Below, in pieces: positions 42,900 to 52,595 of a DNA stretch of 64,000 nt. The stretch is from the NCBI GenBank assembly GCA_965656875.1, contig CBFHMJ010000028.1, forward strand, positions 1-64,000. Direction: 5' to 3'. Both the position numbers and the translations under genes were made by a program. This stretch comes from CBFHMJ01 sp965656875. Lineage in GTDB: Bacteria; Pseudomonadota; Gammaproteobacteria; Enterobacterales; Alteromonadaceae. Under the pieces are notes generated by a model. That model was given only the letters and a program-made list of their open reading frames with translations, did no database searches and was not told the DNA's origin. Numbering within the stretch: the first letter of the stretch is position 1; every line of letters begins with the position of its first letter.

Positions 42900-44000
42900 G
42901 TGCGTGTCGAGCCTGTAACGGACACGAATATTGCGATTATTGGTGCAGGCGTCGGGGGCTGTATCGCAGCTCTCGCGCTTGCGCCGCATTATTCGGTCAC
43001 TTTAATAGACAAACTGGCAACGCCTGAACCTCGGGTGGGGGAATGTTTACCGCCAGCAGCATTGCGGATTTTGCGTCGGTTGGATTTGGCAGGACTCATG
43101 ACCTCAGTACATATGCTGAGTCAGGGCATGGTGTCTTTCTGGGGCTGTGAGCAACCAGACATCGTCGATAATCTGAAGAATCCGGATGGATTTGGCTGGC
43201 ATCTGGATCGCCAGCATTTTGAGCAACAACTCAGGAATGCTGTTATTCAGCGGGGTATCGCAACTCGCTGGCCTGCTCATCTTCATGGTATTGCCCGGCA
43301 ATCTGATGGTGCGGGGAAACGATGGAAACTGGATATCGAACATCAGAACCAGCCTGAAATGATCCGAGCGGATATTGTGATTGATGCAACAGGTCGCCAT
43401 TGCTGGTTGGCAAGACAACTTGATGTTAAGCGAGTTCAGCTGGATAAGCTGATGTCTGTCTGGTTCACCGCACAGGTTGCTGTCAGGAAAAAGCTGGGGG
43501 TTATTGCTGATGCTAAACCGGGTTGGTGGTATAGCGCGCCAATTCCTCGTTTGCCTGGTAAACCGGTAGATAATCACTCTGGCTGGCAGCCTCGTGTATT
43601 TAGCTGGCAGGCCGATGCGCGTGATATACCGAAAGATATCGTTAAGTCACCGGATGCGTTGTTAGCAAAAGCAGCAAGAGTTAAAGGATTTAATACCTTG
43701 ATTGCGCAGACAGACCGACCATCCGTCAAGGTTCATGGCATGGTGGCGGCAAATTCATCCCGGCTTAGTCAAGTGTGTGGCGATGACTGGTTTGCTATCG
43801 GTGATGCGGCGATGAGTTTTGATCCGCTGTCTTCTCAGGGCATGTTCAATGCAATGGCAACGGCGATGCAACTGAGCGATTTGTTAATCGATAACGGACA
43901 TAAAAACCCGGGGAACAGAGGCGATTTTCAACAACAAATGGATGCTATTTGGCGGAAGTATCTGGAACATAAATCGATGTTTTACAAAATGGTGGTTTAA
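42900..44000 (+). CDS. LodB-like FAD-dependent maturation enzyme
   Basis: GTG start 6 bp after lodA. It has an N-terminal FAD-binding fold (IAIIGAGVGGCIAALALA, GxGxxG), VGECLPPAALRILRRL of the tryptophan-halogenase-like group, a mid-protein DATGRHCWLARQL and the second FAD motif AIGDAAMSFDPLSSQGMFNA. LodB proteins are required to form the tryptophylquinone in LodA, probably by hydroxylating the Trp. The gene pair lodA-lodB is therefore complete here. Confidence 0.88.
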   Translation: MRVEPVTDTNIAIIGAGVGGCIAALALAPHYSVTLIDKLATPEPRVGECLPPAALRILRRLDLAGLMTSVHMLSQGMVSFWGCEQPDIVDNLKNPDGFGWHLDRQHFEQQLRNAVIQRGIATRWPAHLHGIARQSDGAGKRWKLDIEHQNQPEMIRADIVIDATGRHCWLARQLDVKRVQLDKLMSVWFTAQVAVRKKLGVIADAKPGWWYSAPIPRLPGKPVDNHSGWQPRVFSWQADARDIPKDIVKSPDALLAKAARVKGFNTLIAQTDRPSVKVHGMVAANSSRLSQVCGDDWFAIGDAAMSFDPLSSQGMFNAMATAMQLSDLLIDNGHKNPGNRGDFQQQMDAIWRKYLEHKSMFYKMVV

Positions 44001-44119
44001 TTACGTAACTTATTGGTTTAATTAAGTTAAGTTTTTAAATTTGTTTAATTATTATTCAAGATGGACAGGGTTGTAGTCGATAAAGTACATGCGTTAATTA
44101 ATGTTTGAAGGAGAAATTT

Positions 44120-46255
44120 ATGAAAGCGCATGAAAAAAAGCTATTTAGTAAATTATGGCTTTGCTTTGTCTTCATGGCTACGCTACTGGGGGGTAACGTG
44201 TTTGCATCTGAGGACGGCACTTTTAAATGGAAACTTCAGATTGGCGGATCATACAATAATCCGGCAATTGGAAACGATGGAACCGTCTATATTGGCACGG
44301 TGGATGGCTTGCTATACGCCGTATCAAAAGAAGGGCAACTAAAGTGGAAATACCAGACCGATGCAACTATTACTCAGTCGAGTCCAATTCTGGATGATGA
44401 CGGTAATATCTATGTTGGTTCACTGGACGGCTTTTTGTATGCACTGTCACCTGAAGGTCAGCTTTTATGGCGTTACAACACCGGGCTGGCAATCTTCTCT
44501 TCACCTGTTTTATCCAAAGACAACAAAATTATCTTTGCCTCACTGTTTGGACAAGTGTATGCGTTGAATCAGGACGGTAGCCTGGCCTGGCAATTTGCCA
44601 GTACGATTGATCACTTGTACGCCAATCCTGCGATTGATTCTGAGGGGAATGTTTATCTGGCGGACATGTCCGGTTATCTGTATTCACTGGACGAGAATGG
44701 CAATCTTCGCTGGACCGCACAGGGCAATAGTGGCTACCAGTTTTCGGCGATTGCGATCGATGAGAACGATAATGTGTATCTTGCTAATCAGTCAGGGCGC
44801 TTGTATTCCTACACGAAAGAAGGTCAACAACGCTGGTATTTCGACAGCTTTAATCTGGCTGAAATGAGCCCGATTGTGCTGGATGATGGTCGCATTGCAT
44901 TTGGTAGTTACAACCGTTATCTGTACGTGGTTGATCAAAATGGTTCGTTAAGCTGGAAGCAGTTGCTTCAGGGCGAAATCTGGCGAGCCAGTCCAACACA
45001 ACGAGCCGATGGTTCCATTCTGATTGGTAGTCAATCCGATCATCTGGCCGCTTATAGTCGTGACGGTGATTTGCAGTGGCGTTTTAAAACTAACAACAAT
45101 ATTTTCAGCGCACCTGCCATTGATAAAGATGGCACGATCTATTTCTCATCATCTGACGGCTTTTTATATGCGTTGCATGGCGACGCTAAGTTAGCTAATT
45201 CTGCCTGGCCGCGAGCGGGGCAAAACAATCGCAGTATTGGTCGTCAGTCTGAAGACGCGGTTACTGAAGTGGTTCCAACTTCCACCGAGATTGACTGGAG
45301 CTATGACACAACGGAAGAAATTCGTTCTCAGCCGGAAATCTCTGCGGCGGGTCACATTTATGTTGGCTCTCGTGAAGGTTCGTTGTTTTCACTGAATCCG
45401 GATGGCACCCGTCGCTGGAACTACAATACGGGCTCTACGGTTCAGGCTTCTCCAACGATTGTGAATGGCCAGGTGTTCATCGGCAATAACGCTGGTGATT
45501 TCTATTCATTCGATGAATCAGGCAATGTGCAGTGGGTCCAGCCCATTGGTGGCAGTATTACTGCAAAAGCTGTGGTGTCGAATCAGCAAGTGATTATCGG
45601 CAGTTACAATGGCAGTGTGTACAGCTATGATCTGGCCGGTAACTACCTGTGGTCTTTCTCGACCAATGCTGCGATTAAAACAGCGGTAGCGGTTGATAAT
45701 GCAGGCAATGTTTATGTTGCATCCAGCGATTCGTTTTTATATGCCCTGACATCTAACGGGCAGCTGCGCTGGAGTCAGCAATTCAGTTCACAAGTGAATG
45801 CCACACCGGTTATCGGTGATGATGGCACCGTTTATGCCGCCAGTTATAACGGCAATTTCTATGCACTGGATCAGACGGGAACTATCCTTTGGCAGCAGCA
45901 ACACGCGACTCTTCTTACCCATCAACAACTGGTGATGAAAAACGGTGTGTTATATGCGACTGGCTTTGATAAGCACCTGACCGCCGTAAATGTTGACGGT
46001 AGTTTGTTATTCAGAAAGCCGTTTCCGACTTATCTGGTGGGTTCGCCGGTGATGGTTAACCCGGGTAACAATCAGGATTACCTGATCATTGCCAGCTACT
46101 ATGGCGATTTATCGCGGTTATCATTGAATGGCGATGCTATCTGGCAAACGACATTACCGGGTGGTATGGCAACGGCACCGACGGTGAATGCACAGTCTGG
46201 TCTTATCTATGCGGGTTCACTGGACGGCAATCTGTATGCTGTTAGTCAGCATTAA
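44120..46255 (+). CDS. Secreted 16-blade PQQ-like beta-propeller protein
   Basis: The ATG at 44120 (AAGGAG at 44108-44113) precedes a signal peptide (MKAHEKKLFSKLWLCFVF...GNVFAS). I count sixteen repeats of the type GTVYIGTVDGLLYAVSKEG, eight before and eight after a linker (about residues 353-385, with SAWPRAGQNNRSIGRQ), so two eight-bladed propellers. These look like the PQQ_2/YxxG repeats also found in BamB, which need not bind PQQ. It follows lodB by 119 bp. Its role with the LodA oxidase is unknown; it may serve as a periplasmic or surface scaffold. Confidence 0.87.
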   Translation: MKAHEKKLFSKLWLCFVFMATLLGGNVFASEDGTFKWKLQIGGSYNNPAIGNDGTVYIGTVDGLLYAVSKEGQLKWKYQTDATITQSSPILDDDGNIYVGSLDGFLYALSPEGQLLWRYNTGLAIFSSPVLSKDNKIIFASLFGQVYALNQDGSLAWQFASTIDHLYANPAIDSEGNVYLADMSGYLYSLDENGNLRWTAQGNSGYQFSAIAIDENDNVYLANQSGRLYSYTKEGQQRWYFDSFNLAEMSPIVLDDGRIAFGSYNRYLYVVDQNGSLSWKQLLQGEIWRASPTQRADGSILIGSQSDHLAAYSRDGDLQWRFKTNNNIFSAPAIDKDGTIYFSSSDGFLYALHGDAKLANSAWPRAGQNNRSIGRQSEDAVTEVVPTSTEIDWSYDTTEEIRSQPEISAAGHIYVGSREGSLFSLNPDGTRRWNYNTGSTVQASPTIVNGQVFIGNNAGDFYSFDESGNVQWVQPIGGSITAKAVVSNQQVIIGSYNGSVYSYDLAGNYLWSFSTNAAIKTAVAVDNAGNVYVASSDSFLYALTSNGQLRWSQQFSSQVNATPVIGDDGTVYAASYNGNFYALDQTGTILWQQQHATLLTHQQLVMKNGVLYATGFDKHLTAVNVDGSLLFRKPFPTYLVGSPVMVNPGNNQDYLIIASYYGDLSRLSLNGDAIWQTTLPGGMATAPTVNAQSGLIYAGSLDGNLYAVSQH

Positions 46256-46290
46256 CTCGTATTAAATGACAGGGTCTGAATGATTTAACT

Positions 46291-46313
46291 GAGGCGACTG
46301 ATTTGGTCGCCTC
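46291..46313 (+). terminator. Hairpin after the propeller gene
   Basis: GAGGCGAC and GTCGCCTC form an 8-bp stem with a 7-nt loop 36 bp after the stop codon. The U-tract is missing (GCATGATT), so termination efficiency is uncertain. Confidence 0.5.
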
Positions 46314-47130
46314 GCATGATTCATCTGGTGCTGCACTCAAATGACCGTGATACAAATCCTTATAACCCGCGATTTTTATGCCATAAGCCTGTATTAATTA
46401 TCTACAGGATAATTTGCTCCCCCCTTTCCTGAGTAACCACAATCAGATCAGACGGTCATCGAGCAAAATTTTACAAATGTAAAATTAATCCACCAGAAAT
46501 GCTGACGAAATATACGAACCAGCGAACATCGCAATTCATGCTGATGGCCTAAATTTATTCGAATTTTACCTTTTTGGTCTAACTTTTGGTTCAGGGAGGT
46601 TAATTATCGCTAACACTGTAATTTTTATGTTTATTCTAAAATATTATTTGCGATTAATTGATCACCAATTTGAACCTGATTAAGATACATTCCTCACGAT
46701 ATAATAGAATAATAATAACAAGTCGGCGCTTGATGTGTTTTTATTGTTAACAGAAAGGTTGTTGGGATCTTAATTATTGAGGCCTGAATCTAACGGGCAA
46801 TGTGATGTCAGCATGTATATGCTGGCTCCAATAAACCCACCATGATGTCTGTTGATAAGTAATGGAAAATCTGACTGGCATTCGTCAGCATTTATCGATT
46901 GTTTCAGGGGAACTGACCCAAACTTTCAACGATAAACGAATGTTCAGGTTTCAAGCGTCTGACTTGCTGTAATGGAAGTAAAGGAAGGTTTAGCTTGAAC
47001 ACATCCGTGACTCGGGAAGCACGTCGTTTAATAACCTCGTCAAAAAAGCGTAGTCAGTACTATCTGGCAACGACTGTCTCGCTTTGTATTACCTGCCTGA
47101 AATTATCGACTGCAATCCGGAGTGTTTACC
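46314..47130. other. Long intergenic region before the first methyltransferase gene
   Basis: About 820 bp, AT-rich for the first 450 bp. It holds one short open frame with a good ribosome site (46995-47138, listed separately). No RNA gene, tRNA or repeat is recognisable. A promoter for the methyltransferase/amidohydrolase pair must lie here. Confidence 0.5.
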
Positions 47131-47138
47131 ATGCTTGA
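46995..47138 (+). CDS. Possible small leader peptide overlapping the methyltransferase start
   Basis: A 47-codon frame from a TTG, with AAGGAAGG (46981-46988) spaced 6 nt before it. It ends in a TGA that overlaps the start of the methyltransferase (47131). The peptide is basic (TREARRLITSSKKRSQYY) with two Cys in LCITCLK. It could be a translational leader, or chance. No homologue is recognised and no equivalent stands before the second methyltransferase copy. Confidence 0.25.
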   Translation: MNTSVTREARRLITSSKKRSQYYLATTVSLCITCLKLSTAIRSVYHA

Positions 47139-48138
47139 TTCCCCAGGTGTTCACCTGTTCGACCAGCATTTATACGGCTACATTGATATAGAAGTTCTTC
47201 ATCTGGCTAATAAATACCAACTTTTTCAAACTTTAATCGAAACACCGCAACGTTCTTCCAATGAACTGGCACAACAACTCTCGCTGGATGTTGATGTGTT
47301 GGATCGTCTGATGACCTTACTGGCCGCAAAATCCATTCTTATAAAATCCGACACAAAATGGTCGGTTTCACCCGAATACAGTCACTGGCTGAATCAGAAA
47401 GGCAGTCAGTATATCGGTCACTTTATTCAGTTTATTCGTAATGAAGGTCAACAAGTCTTGCAGCAACTTGAAGCGATGCTGGTGGGAAAAAAGGTGAGTG
47501 AATCACCTTATCAACGGCTTTATACCGATGAATTTAAAGAGCAGACCAATTTTGCTCAGGCTATGTGGGAGCTCACCAGCTCCAGCGTTGAGATACTTGC
47601 TCGATATTTACCGAAAAATCCCGGACGAGTTGTCGATTTAGGCGGCGGCTCCGGTGCACTGGCTTTTGGTTGGCTTCAAGCGGCAACACAGGCGGGTCAG
47701 TCGATACCGTCGGTAACGGTTTTTGATCTGCCTGGCGTTGAATCATCGTTCATGGAGCAGCAAGCTCGCTATCATTTTCCTGAGAATCTTCAATTCCAGC
47801 CGGGTGATTTTTTCAATGACTCGTTACCCGACGCAGAAACTTACGTACTGAGCTACGTGATGTCGAACTGGGATGACGACACCTGCGCCCGATTACTGGC
47901 AACCATCTGCGAACAAATGCCCGATGACGGTCAACTGTTAATCCTTGATCGATTGTTCGCCGCTGATGGCGTTCACCCGGCAGGCACTGCCATTATGCAT
48001 TTGAATATGAAGTTGCATACCGAAGGTCGCCATCGCAGTGAAGACGAATTCAGACAATTGTTGTCTCGTGCAGGATTCAGTCGAACCGATATTACTTTTA
48101 CAGAAACCGATAAACAGGTCATCCGCGCATCAAAGTAA
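47131..48138 (+). CDS. SAM-dependent O-methyltransferase (hydroxyindole/caffeate OMT-like), copy 1
   Basis: The ATG at 47131 is 8 nt after GGAG and is preferred to a GTG at 47122. The 335-residue protein has an N-terminal dimerisation/winged-helix part (ELAQQLSLDVDVLDRLMTLLA). The SAM-binding motif I is VDLGGGSGALAFGW, motif II VFDLPGVE, then FQPGDFFND and MSNWDDDTCARLL. This is the fold of small-molecule O-methyltransferases. It is closely similar over its full length to the gene at 59876, and the start HLFDQHLYGYIDIEVLHL is shared almost word for word. A related amidohydrolase follows in both places. Substrate unknown. Confidence 0.87.
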   Translation: MLDSPGVHLFDQHLYGYIDIEVLHLANKYQLFQTLIETPQRSSNELAQQLSLDVDVLDRLMTLLAAKSILIKSDTKWSVSPEYSHWLNQKGSQYIGHFIQFIRNEGQQVLQQLEAMLVGKKVSESPYQRLYTDEFKEQTNFAQAMWELTSSSVEILARYLPKNPGRVVDLGGGSGALAFGWLQAATQAGQSIPSVTVFDLPGVESSFMEQQARYHFPENLQFQPGDFFNDSLPDAETYVLSYVMSNWDDDTCARLLATICEQMPDDGQLLILDRLFAADGVHPAGTAIMHLNMKLHTEGRHRSEDEFRQLLSRAGFSRTDITFTETDKQVIRASK

Positions 48139-48298
48139 TGCCTGTGATGTGACTGGTTATCACACCGATTACACAACATTAAGAAACATCTTAAGCATCA
48201 TCTTATTTGGGATAACTTATTTGGATAAATACGGAGCCTGCCGAAAGTCAGTTTAAGGCTCCCGAACAACAGAAAAATTAAATGATTGGGGGAGTACT

Positions 48299-49126
48299 AT
48301 GAGGCAACTCGTTGATTTTCATATTCATGCAGGCGTATACAATATGTTGCGTGATGACATTCAAGCATTAATTAAAACGATTCCGCTGGAAGAAGGGCTG
48401 GATGTCACCGAAATTTTCACCGACAAAGATGTCATGGAAAAATACCTGCAAGCCGTGAATGTGCAAACGGGCATTGTCCTGGCAGAATGCGGACCAGGCA
48501 CGAATTTCAGCATCAACAGTAAAATGATTGGCGATAAGTGTGCTGAGTCTGACATGTTGATTCCTTTCGGGAGCATTAACCCGAACTTTCACCCGGATAT
48601 TGCAGGTGAATTTGATGCGAGTTTAGCGGCGGGTTGTAAAGGATTTAAATTCTATCCGGCTGATCATGACTTTGATGCATTAAGTGATGAAATGATGACG
48701 GTTTATCAACGTTGTCAGGATGAAGGCATGGTTATCATGTTCCACACAGGATTCACGGCTCAAAAAGACACTGAACAGGTATATTGCAACCCGGCTGACT
48801 TTATTCCACTACTGGAAGCCTACCCGGATTTACCGGTGATTTTTTGTCATGCCGGTAAACCACACTGGTATGATGAAACCGTTGAACTGCTGAAAAAATA
48901 CCCGAATGCCTGGGTTGATACAGCCCTGGTGCCTGTTGATGTGATTCTTGGCTTTACTCAACAACACCCGGAAATTGTAGATCGCATTGTATTTGGTTCT
49001 GACTGGCCAGTTTGTGGCAATTACCATAACTTGCTGGAACGCTATGAAACAGCGGGTTTTGATGAAGAAGTACTGGAGAAAATTTTGTACGGTAACGCGC
49101 AACGGTTATTAGCCCGTCTTAAATAA
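48299..49126 (+). CDS. Metal-dependent amidohydrolase (ACMSD/amidohydrolase_2 family), copy 1
   Basis: A 275-residue TIM-barrel amidohydrolase. The first metal ligands are His8 and His10 (DFHIHAG); further ligands lie in FHTGF, FCHAGKPHW and the distal Asp of FGSDWP. The family includes decarboxylases (gamma-resorcylate, ACMS) as well as hydrolases, so hydrolysis and decarboxylation are both possible. The second copy at 60988 matches along the whole length, roughly four residues in five by eye. It stands 160 bp after the methyltransferase. Confidence 0.88.
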   Translation: MRQLVDFHIHAGVYNMLRDDIQALIKTIPLEEGLDVTEIFTDKDVMEKYLQAVNVQTGIVLAECGPGTNFSINSKMIGDKCAESDMLIPFGSINPNFHPDIAGEFDASLAAGCKGFKFYPADHDFDALSDEMMTVYQRCQDEGMVIMFHTGFTAQKDTEQVYCNPADFIPLLEAYPDLPVIFCHAGKPHWYDETVELLKKYPNAWVDTALVPVDVILGFTQQHPEIVDRIVFGSDWPVCGNYHNLLERYETAGFDEEVLEKILYGNAQRLLARLK

Positions 49127-49150
49127 TGTAAACGTTTCAGAAAGTTCACT

Positions 49151-49186
49151 AACCCGGTTTGCCTTGAATGGCATACCGGGTTTTTA
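49151..49186 (+). terminator. Intrinsic terminator after amidohydrolase copy 1
   Basis: AACCCGGT and ACCGGGTT form the base of a stem (with inner GC pairs) 24 bp after the stop, followed by TTTTTATTG. This closes the two-gene methyltransferase/amidohydrolase unit. Confidence 0.87.
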
Positions 49187-49556
49187 TTGCGTGGAAATTT
49201 TAATAAGAAAACCCCAATATTCCGTCACTCTGACAGAGAGTAATCGCTGACATTTCTTAAACTCAATCAAGAGAGACGACCTGCCTGGTTAACTCACTTC
49301 TGTATCGAATACTGGCAGATAAATAGTCTGGAATGACATAGGTGGAAAGTTGCTACTCACAGGTGCCTGTAATCCAACGTTAAATTCATATAACTAATTA
49401 TTCATTCTATCTTTACATTAACAGGGAAATGAATACTATGTACCGCCTTGAGAGAATGTCATTGTATTTGGTACGCGTGCAATCAACAGGATCAAATGAT
49501 GTTTCTCATGATCACGTTAATGTGCAGATGAAACAAGGATCACTCAGGAGATAAAA
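49187..49556. other. Intergenic region with no visible gene
   Basis: About 370 bp between the terminator and the small lipoprotein gene. AT-rich with no long open frame and no repeat. It should contain the promoter for the lipoprotein and perhaps for the cyclase gene. Confidence 0.5.
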
Positions 49557-49769
49557 ATGAAAAAGGTACTTTGGATAGTGTCGTTGTTGCTACTCGGTTG
49601 CCAGGATGAAATGGATTTGGCAGACAATGAGAAAGTTCCCCCTTTACCCGTCATTCAGGCTGATGCAGAAATCAGAATCAGAGATGCAACGCTAAATTGC
49701 GATTTGAATAATGAACATAGTGTCTGTCATCTGGCCGATGTATCAGACAAAGACTCAACTGTTAACTGA
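49557..49769 (+). CDS. Small lipoprotein
   Basis: A 70-residue protein with a ribosome site (CAGGAG before ATG) and a lipoprotein signal: MKKVLWIVSLLLLGC, acylated Cys15. The mature part is acidic (DEMDLADNEKVPPL) with two further Cys (TLNCDLNNEHSVCHL). Probably membrane-anchored; function unknown. It lies about 95 bp upstream of the diguanylate cyclase, so a joint role is only possible. Confidence 0.65.
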   Translation: MKKVLWIVSLLLLGCQDEMDLADNEKVPPLPVIQADAEIRIRDATLNCDLNNEHSVCHLADVSDKDSTVN

Positions 49770-49864
49770 GTTCCTACATTAAATTATATTGGCAATTTTT
49801 AGTCGCCTCGCAAATCTAACCTATACTTTTCTTCAATAGTTTGCTGATTTTAAAGGAAAGGCTT

Positions 49865-50953
49865 TTGCGAGGTCTGGTTTCCGAACACATTCCTGATGTT
49901 TACAGTCCAAATAACATCCACTCGTTTACCTGGCTATGGGCTTCTGTCACTATCATCCAGGCCATCATTTTTATTTTTGCCCTAAAATATCACCAGGTTT
50001 CTGAAAACATTTATATTCTTACGTTGTTAAGTTACCTGTTGGGTAATCTTTATTTGGTACCAAAGTTGATTGAAAACAATCAATTGAATAGAACGGAAAT
50101 CAGAATATCTGTCGCACTGGCAGTCGTTAACTGGTTATTAATGGCACATTCCCTGGCTGATTTATGGGGGGCCTATTACGGAACTGAAAAGGTTCTGTTG
50201 ATTGGTTTTTTCTCCCTGGTTATGTGTTTGAACACCAGTGCAATGTTGCTCTGTGTAGCCACAACGCCAATTATTATTGCTCATGGTATTTATGAAGGTT
50301 ATTTCCTCGGTGTCAGTGGCTTAGGATTGTGGACCTCGGTTATTAAGTATCCCCTGTTTTTAGTCGCTATTGTCATCACTCAAATCAACACCAATAAACG
50401 TTTAATGGAATCTCACCAGCGACTGTTGTTACTCAATAAACAACTTATTGACCTGAAGAACCTTGATCCACTCACCGGGCTGAACAACCGGCGAGTATTC
50501 GATAATGAAATGTCTTATCTGGTTAATCTCCATCGACGCAATCAACAACCCCTTTCCCTTATGATCATCGATATCGATTTCTTCAAACGTTATAACGATG
50601 CTATGGGGCACCCGGAAGGTGATCGTTGCCTTAAGTCGGTCACTAAGGCCATTCAACATGCTGTTAAGCGTGATACTGATATTATTGCTCGAATCGGTGG
50701 AGAAGAATTTGCAGTGATTTTGCCAAATACCACGCTGGAAGCTTGTCAACACGTGGCGCAAAGTGCGATTGAAAGTGTCAGGCGAAGCCAGATACTCCAT
50801 CCGGATTCACCCGTATCAGATGTGGTGACGATTAGCATTGGTTGTGCGTGTACCAGCAAACAGATAGAAACGTCTGAAGCGCTATATCGAGAAGCAGACG
50901 ACGCGTTGTATCACATCAAAAAGACCACAAGAAACAGCTATTGGCCACAATAA
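49865..50953 (+). CDS. Membrane diguanylate cyclase (GGDEF domain)
   Basis: Start is uncertain: a TTG at 49865 has AAAGGAAAGG just before it and is preferred to a TTG at 49841. Residues about 15-190 hold six hydrophobic helices (for example FTWLWASVTIIQAIIFIFAL and VLLIGFFSLVMCLNTSAMLL). The GGDEF domain has LTGLNNRRVFDNEM, IDIDFFKRYNDAMGHPEGD and GGEEF, with an RxxD inhibitory site (RDTD) five residues before it. So it should make c-di-GMP and be product-inhibited. It converges with an EAL protein at 50994. Confidence 0.9.
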   Translation: MRGLVSEHIPDVYSPNNIHSFTWLWASVTIIQAIIFIFALKYHQVSENIYILTLLSYLLGNLYLVPKLIENNQLNRTEIRISVALAVVNWLLMAHSLADLWGAYYGTEKVLLIGFFSLVMCLNTSAMLLCVATTPIIIAHGIYEGYFLGVSGLGLWTSVIKYPLFLVAIVITQINTNKRLMESHQRLLLLNKQLIDLKNLDPLTGLNNRRVFDNEMSYLVNLHRRNQQPLSLMIIDIDFFKRYNDAMGHPEGDRCLKSVTKAIQHAVKRDTDIIARIGGEEFAVILPNTTLEACQHVAQSAIESVRRSQILHPDSPVSDVVTISIGCACTSKQIETSEALYREADDALYHIKKTTRNSYWPQ

Positions 50954-50993
50954 GTGACCAGATGCAAACTGGCTATTAAGTTCTTCGAAGTCA

Positions 50994-52595
50994 TCAAGCA
51001 TTCACTGCTTCGGATTCATTTTGTGCAGATTGTTGATTAAGAAATGTCAGCAAGGCATGGAGTGGCATCGGTTTGGCGTATAAATAGCCCTGACACAAAA
51101 TCACGCCTTCTTGTCGTAAAGTCATTTCTTGTGTCGTCCGTTCAACACCCTCTGCCACGGCTTCCATATTATTGTTGTGTGCAATAGAGATAATGTGTGG
51201 AATCAAGGTATTCAGAATGGAGTCCTTTTCCAGGTCATCGACAAAGCTTTTATCAATTTTTAAATAATCGGCTCTGATATCCCGAAGTTGTGCCAGATTG
51301 GAAAATCCGGTGCCAAAGTCATCAATTGCGATGTGGTAACCTTTTAGTTTCAGTACATCCAGCTCTGCTCGCATCGAATCGAGATTGGTAATTTGTTGCT
51401 CAGTGATCTCTATGGTAATTTGAGCGCGATACTGTGCTGGCAGAACGTCATCAAGAGTTTTATCGACCACACCTTTCTCTATGTCGCATGGATAAGCATT
51501 AAATGACACCCGATATTCATCCAGTAATGATGCTTCCAGTAATTCTTTAACACTCTTTTGCAACACGAGAGTAGTCAATTTGGCTTGCAGTTCCAGCTTT
51601 TCAATTTCTGGTAAGAAGACAGCGGGAGAGCAAATTTCGTCGTCTTCATCCAGCCAGCGACACAGCACTTCAAATCCGACGGCTTTACGGGTCGTAATAT
51701 CAATAATTGGCTGATAGTTAAGGATCAACCGTTCTTTATTCAAGCCGTAACGAACCTGGTTTTCTAAAGAGAACACCTGAGTGGCGATGCGATTTAGTAA
51801 TCTAAACAGATGCCGGTACAGCGCAACAGTCATCAAGACCAGAATGGCAAAATAGTATTTATTTTCCGCGGCATAGTGCGATAAATCGAATGAAAAAATA
51901 AAGCAGGAAATAGCATTGTCGCCTTCCAGATTATCTTTACAACGGCGGCTAACCAGGTGTGGAAAATCAAAGAAAATTTCGTCAGAAATACCTCGCGTGT
52001 AATGCGTATTAAATAACCGTTTACTGCCACTGACATGGAAGTTTTTACCGTGGTCATTGATGTAATTCATAAAGGTAGATGAGGTATGACGCGTCATCTT
52101 CTGATTATTAAAAGAAAGGGTGGAGTTAAAGCGACCAAATTTAATGATCGTTGTTTTGTGTACCTGATCGAATAAGCTCAACGGCTCATCTGGCCACACC
52201 TGCACACTGCTTTCCAGTTCAATACTGCCGTGATCGGTGACTTTGACGGGTTGGTCCAGTAAGCCCTGATAAGTAGTGCAAATCAGATGTTCATCAACGA
52301 CATAGCCAATATCTCGTAAATTGCGCGATGAAAACTCGGCAAAACGCATTTTTGCCAACAGGTCGGCATCGCACGGCGCTCCCTGAGGAACGGACAGTTC
52401 CAGTGGTACCACGTTTGCGACAAAATCTCGTGTGACTTCATCCGCATATTGAAACGGTTTATTAAAGCTTTCTACCGTCAGGGATTCGAACAGCTTGTAA
52501 CCCGAGAAGGCCATTGGTCCCAGAATAATCAGAAAGACCAGCAAAGATGCAATCGCAACAATTAACTTTCTAACACGGTAAAATATTGAAAACAT
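50994..52595 (-). CDS. CSS-motif EAL-domain c-di-GMP phosphodiesterase
   Basis: A 533-residue protein: TM1 (LIVAIASLLVFLIILGPMAF), a periplasmic CSS-type sensor domain (conserved Cys in GAPCDADLL and HLICTTYQG), TM2 (YYFAILVLMTVALYRHLF) and an EAL domain. The EAL signature itself reads EVL (FEVLCRW). Other catalytic parts are complete: IEITEQ, IDDFGTGFSNLAQL, YLKIDKSF, VAEGVE and CQGYLYAKP. CSS-EAL proteins respond to periplasmic redox/thiol state. Paired with the convergent cyclase they may set local c-di-GMP. Confidence 0.9.
   Translation of the reverse strand: MFSIFYRVRKLIVAIASLLVFLIILGPMAFSGYKLFESLTVESFNKPFQYADEVTRDFVANVVPLELSVPQGAPCDADLLAKMRFAEFSSRNLRDIGYVVDEHLICTTYQGLLDQPVKVTDHGSIELESSVQVWPDEPLSLFDQVHKTTIIKFGRFNSTLSFNNQKMTRHTSSTFMNYINDHGKNFHVSGSKRLFNTHYTRGISDEIFFDFPHLVSRRCKDNLEGDNAISCFIFSFDLSHYAAENKYYFAILVLMTVALYRHLFRLLNRIATQVFSLENQVRYGLNKERLILNYQPIIDITTRKAVGFEVLCRWLDEDDEICSPAVFLPEIEKLELQAKLTTLVLQKSVKELLEASLLDEYRVSFNAYPCDIEKGVVDKTLDDVLPAQYRAQITIEITEQQITNLDSMRAELDVLKLKGYHIAIDDFGTGFSNLAQLRDIRADYLKIDKSFVDDLEKDSILNTLIPHIISIAHNNNMEAVAEGVERTTQEMTLRQEGVILCQGYLYAKPMPLHALLTFLNQQSAQNESEAVNA

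Noticed and set aside
43104..43577. 157-codon minus-strand open frame
   Set aside because: Shadow of the lodB-like gene.
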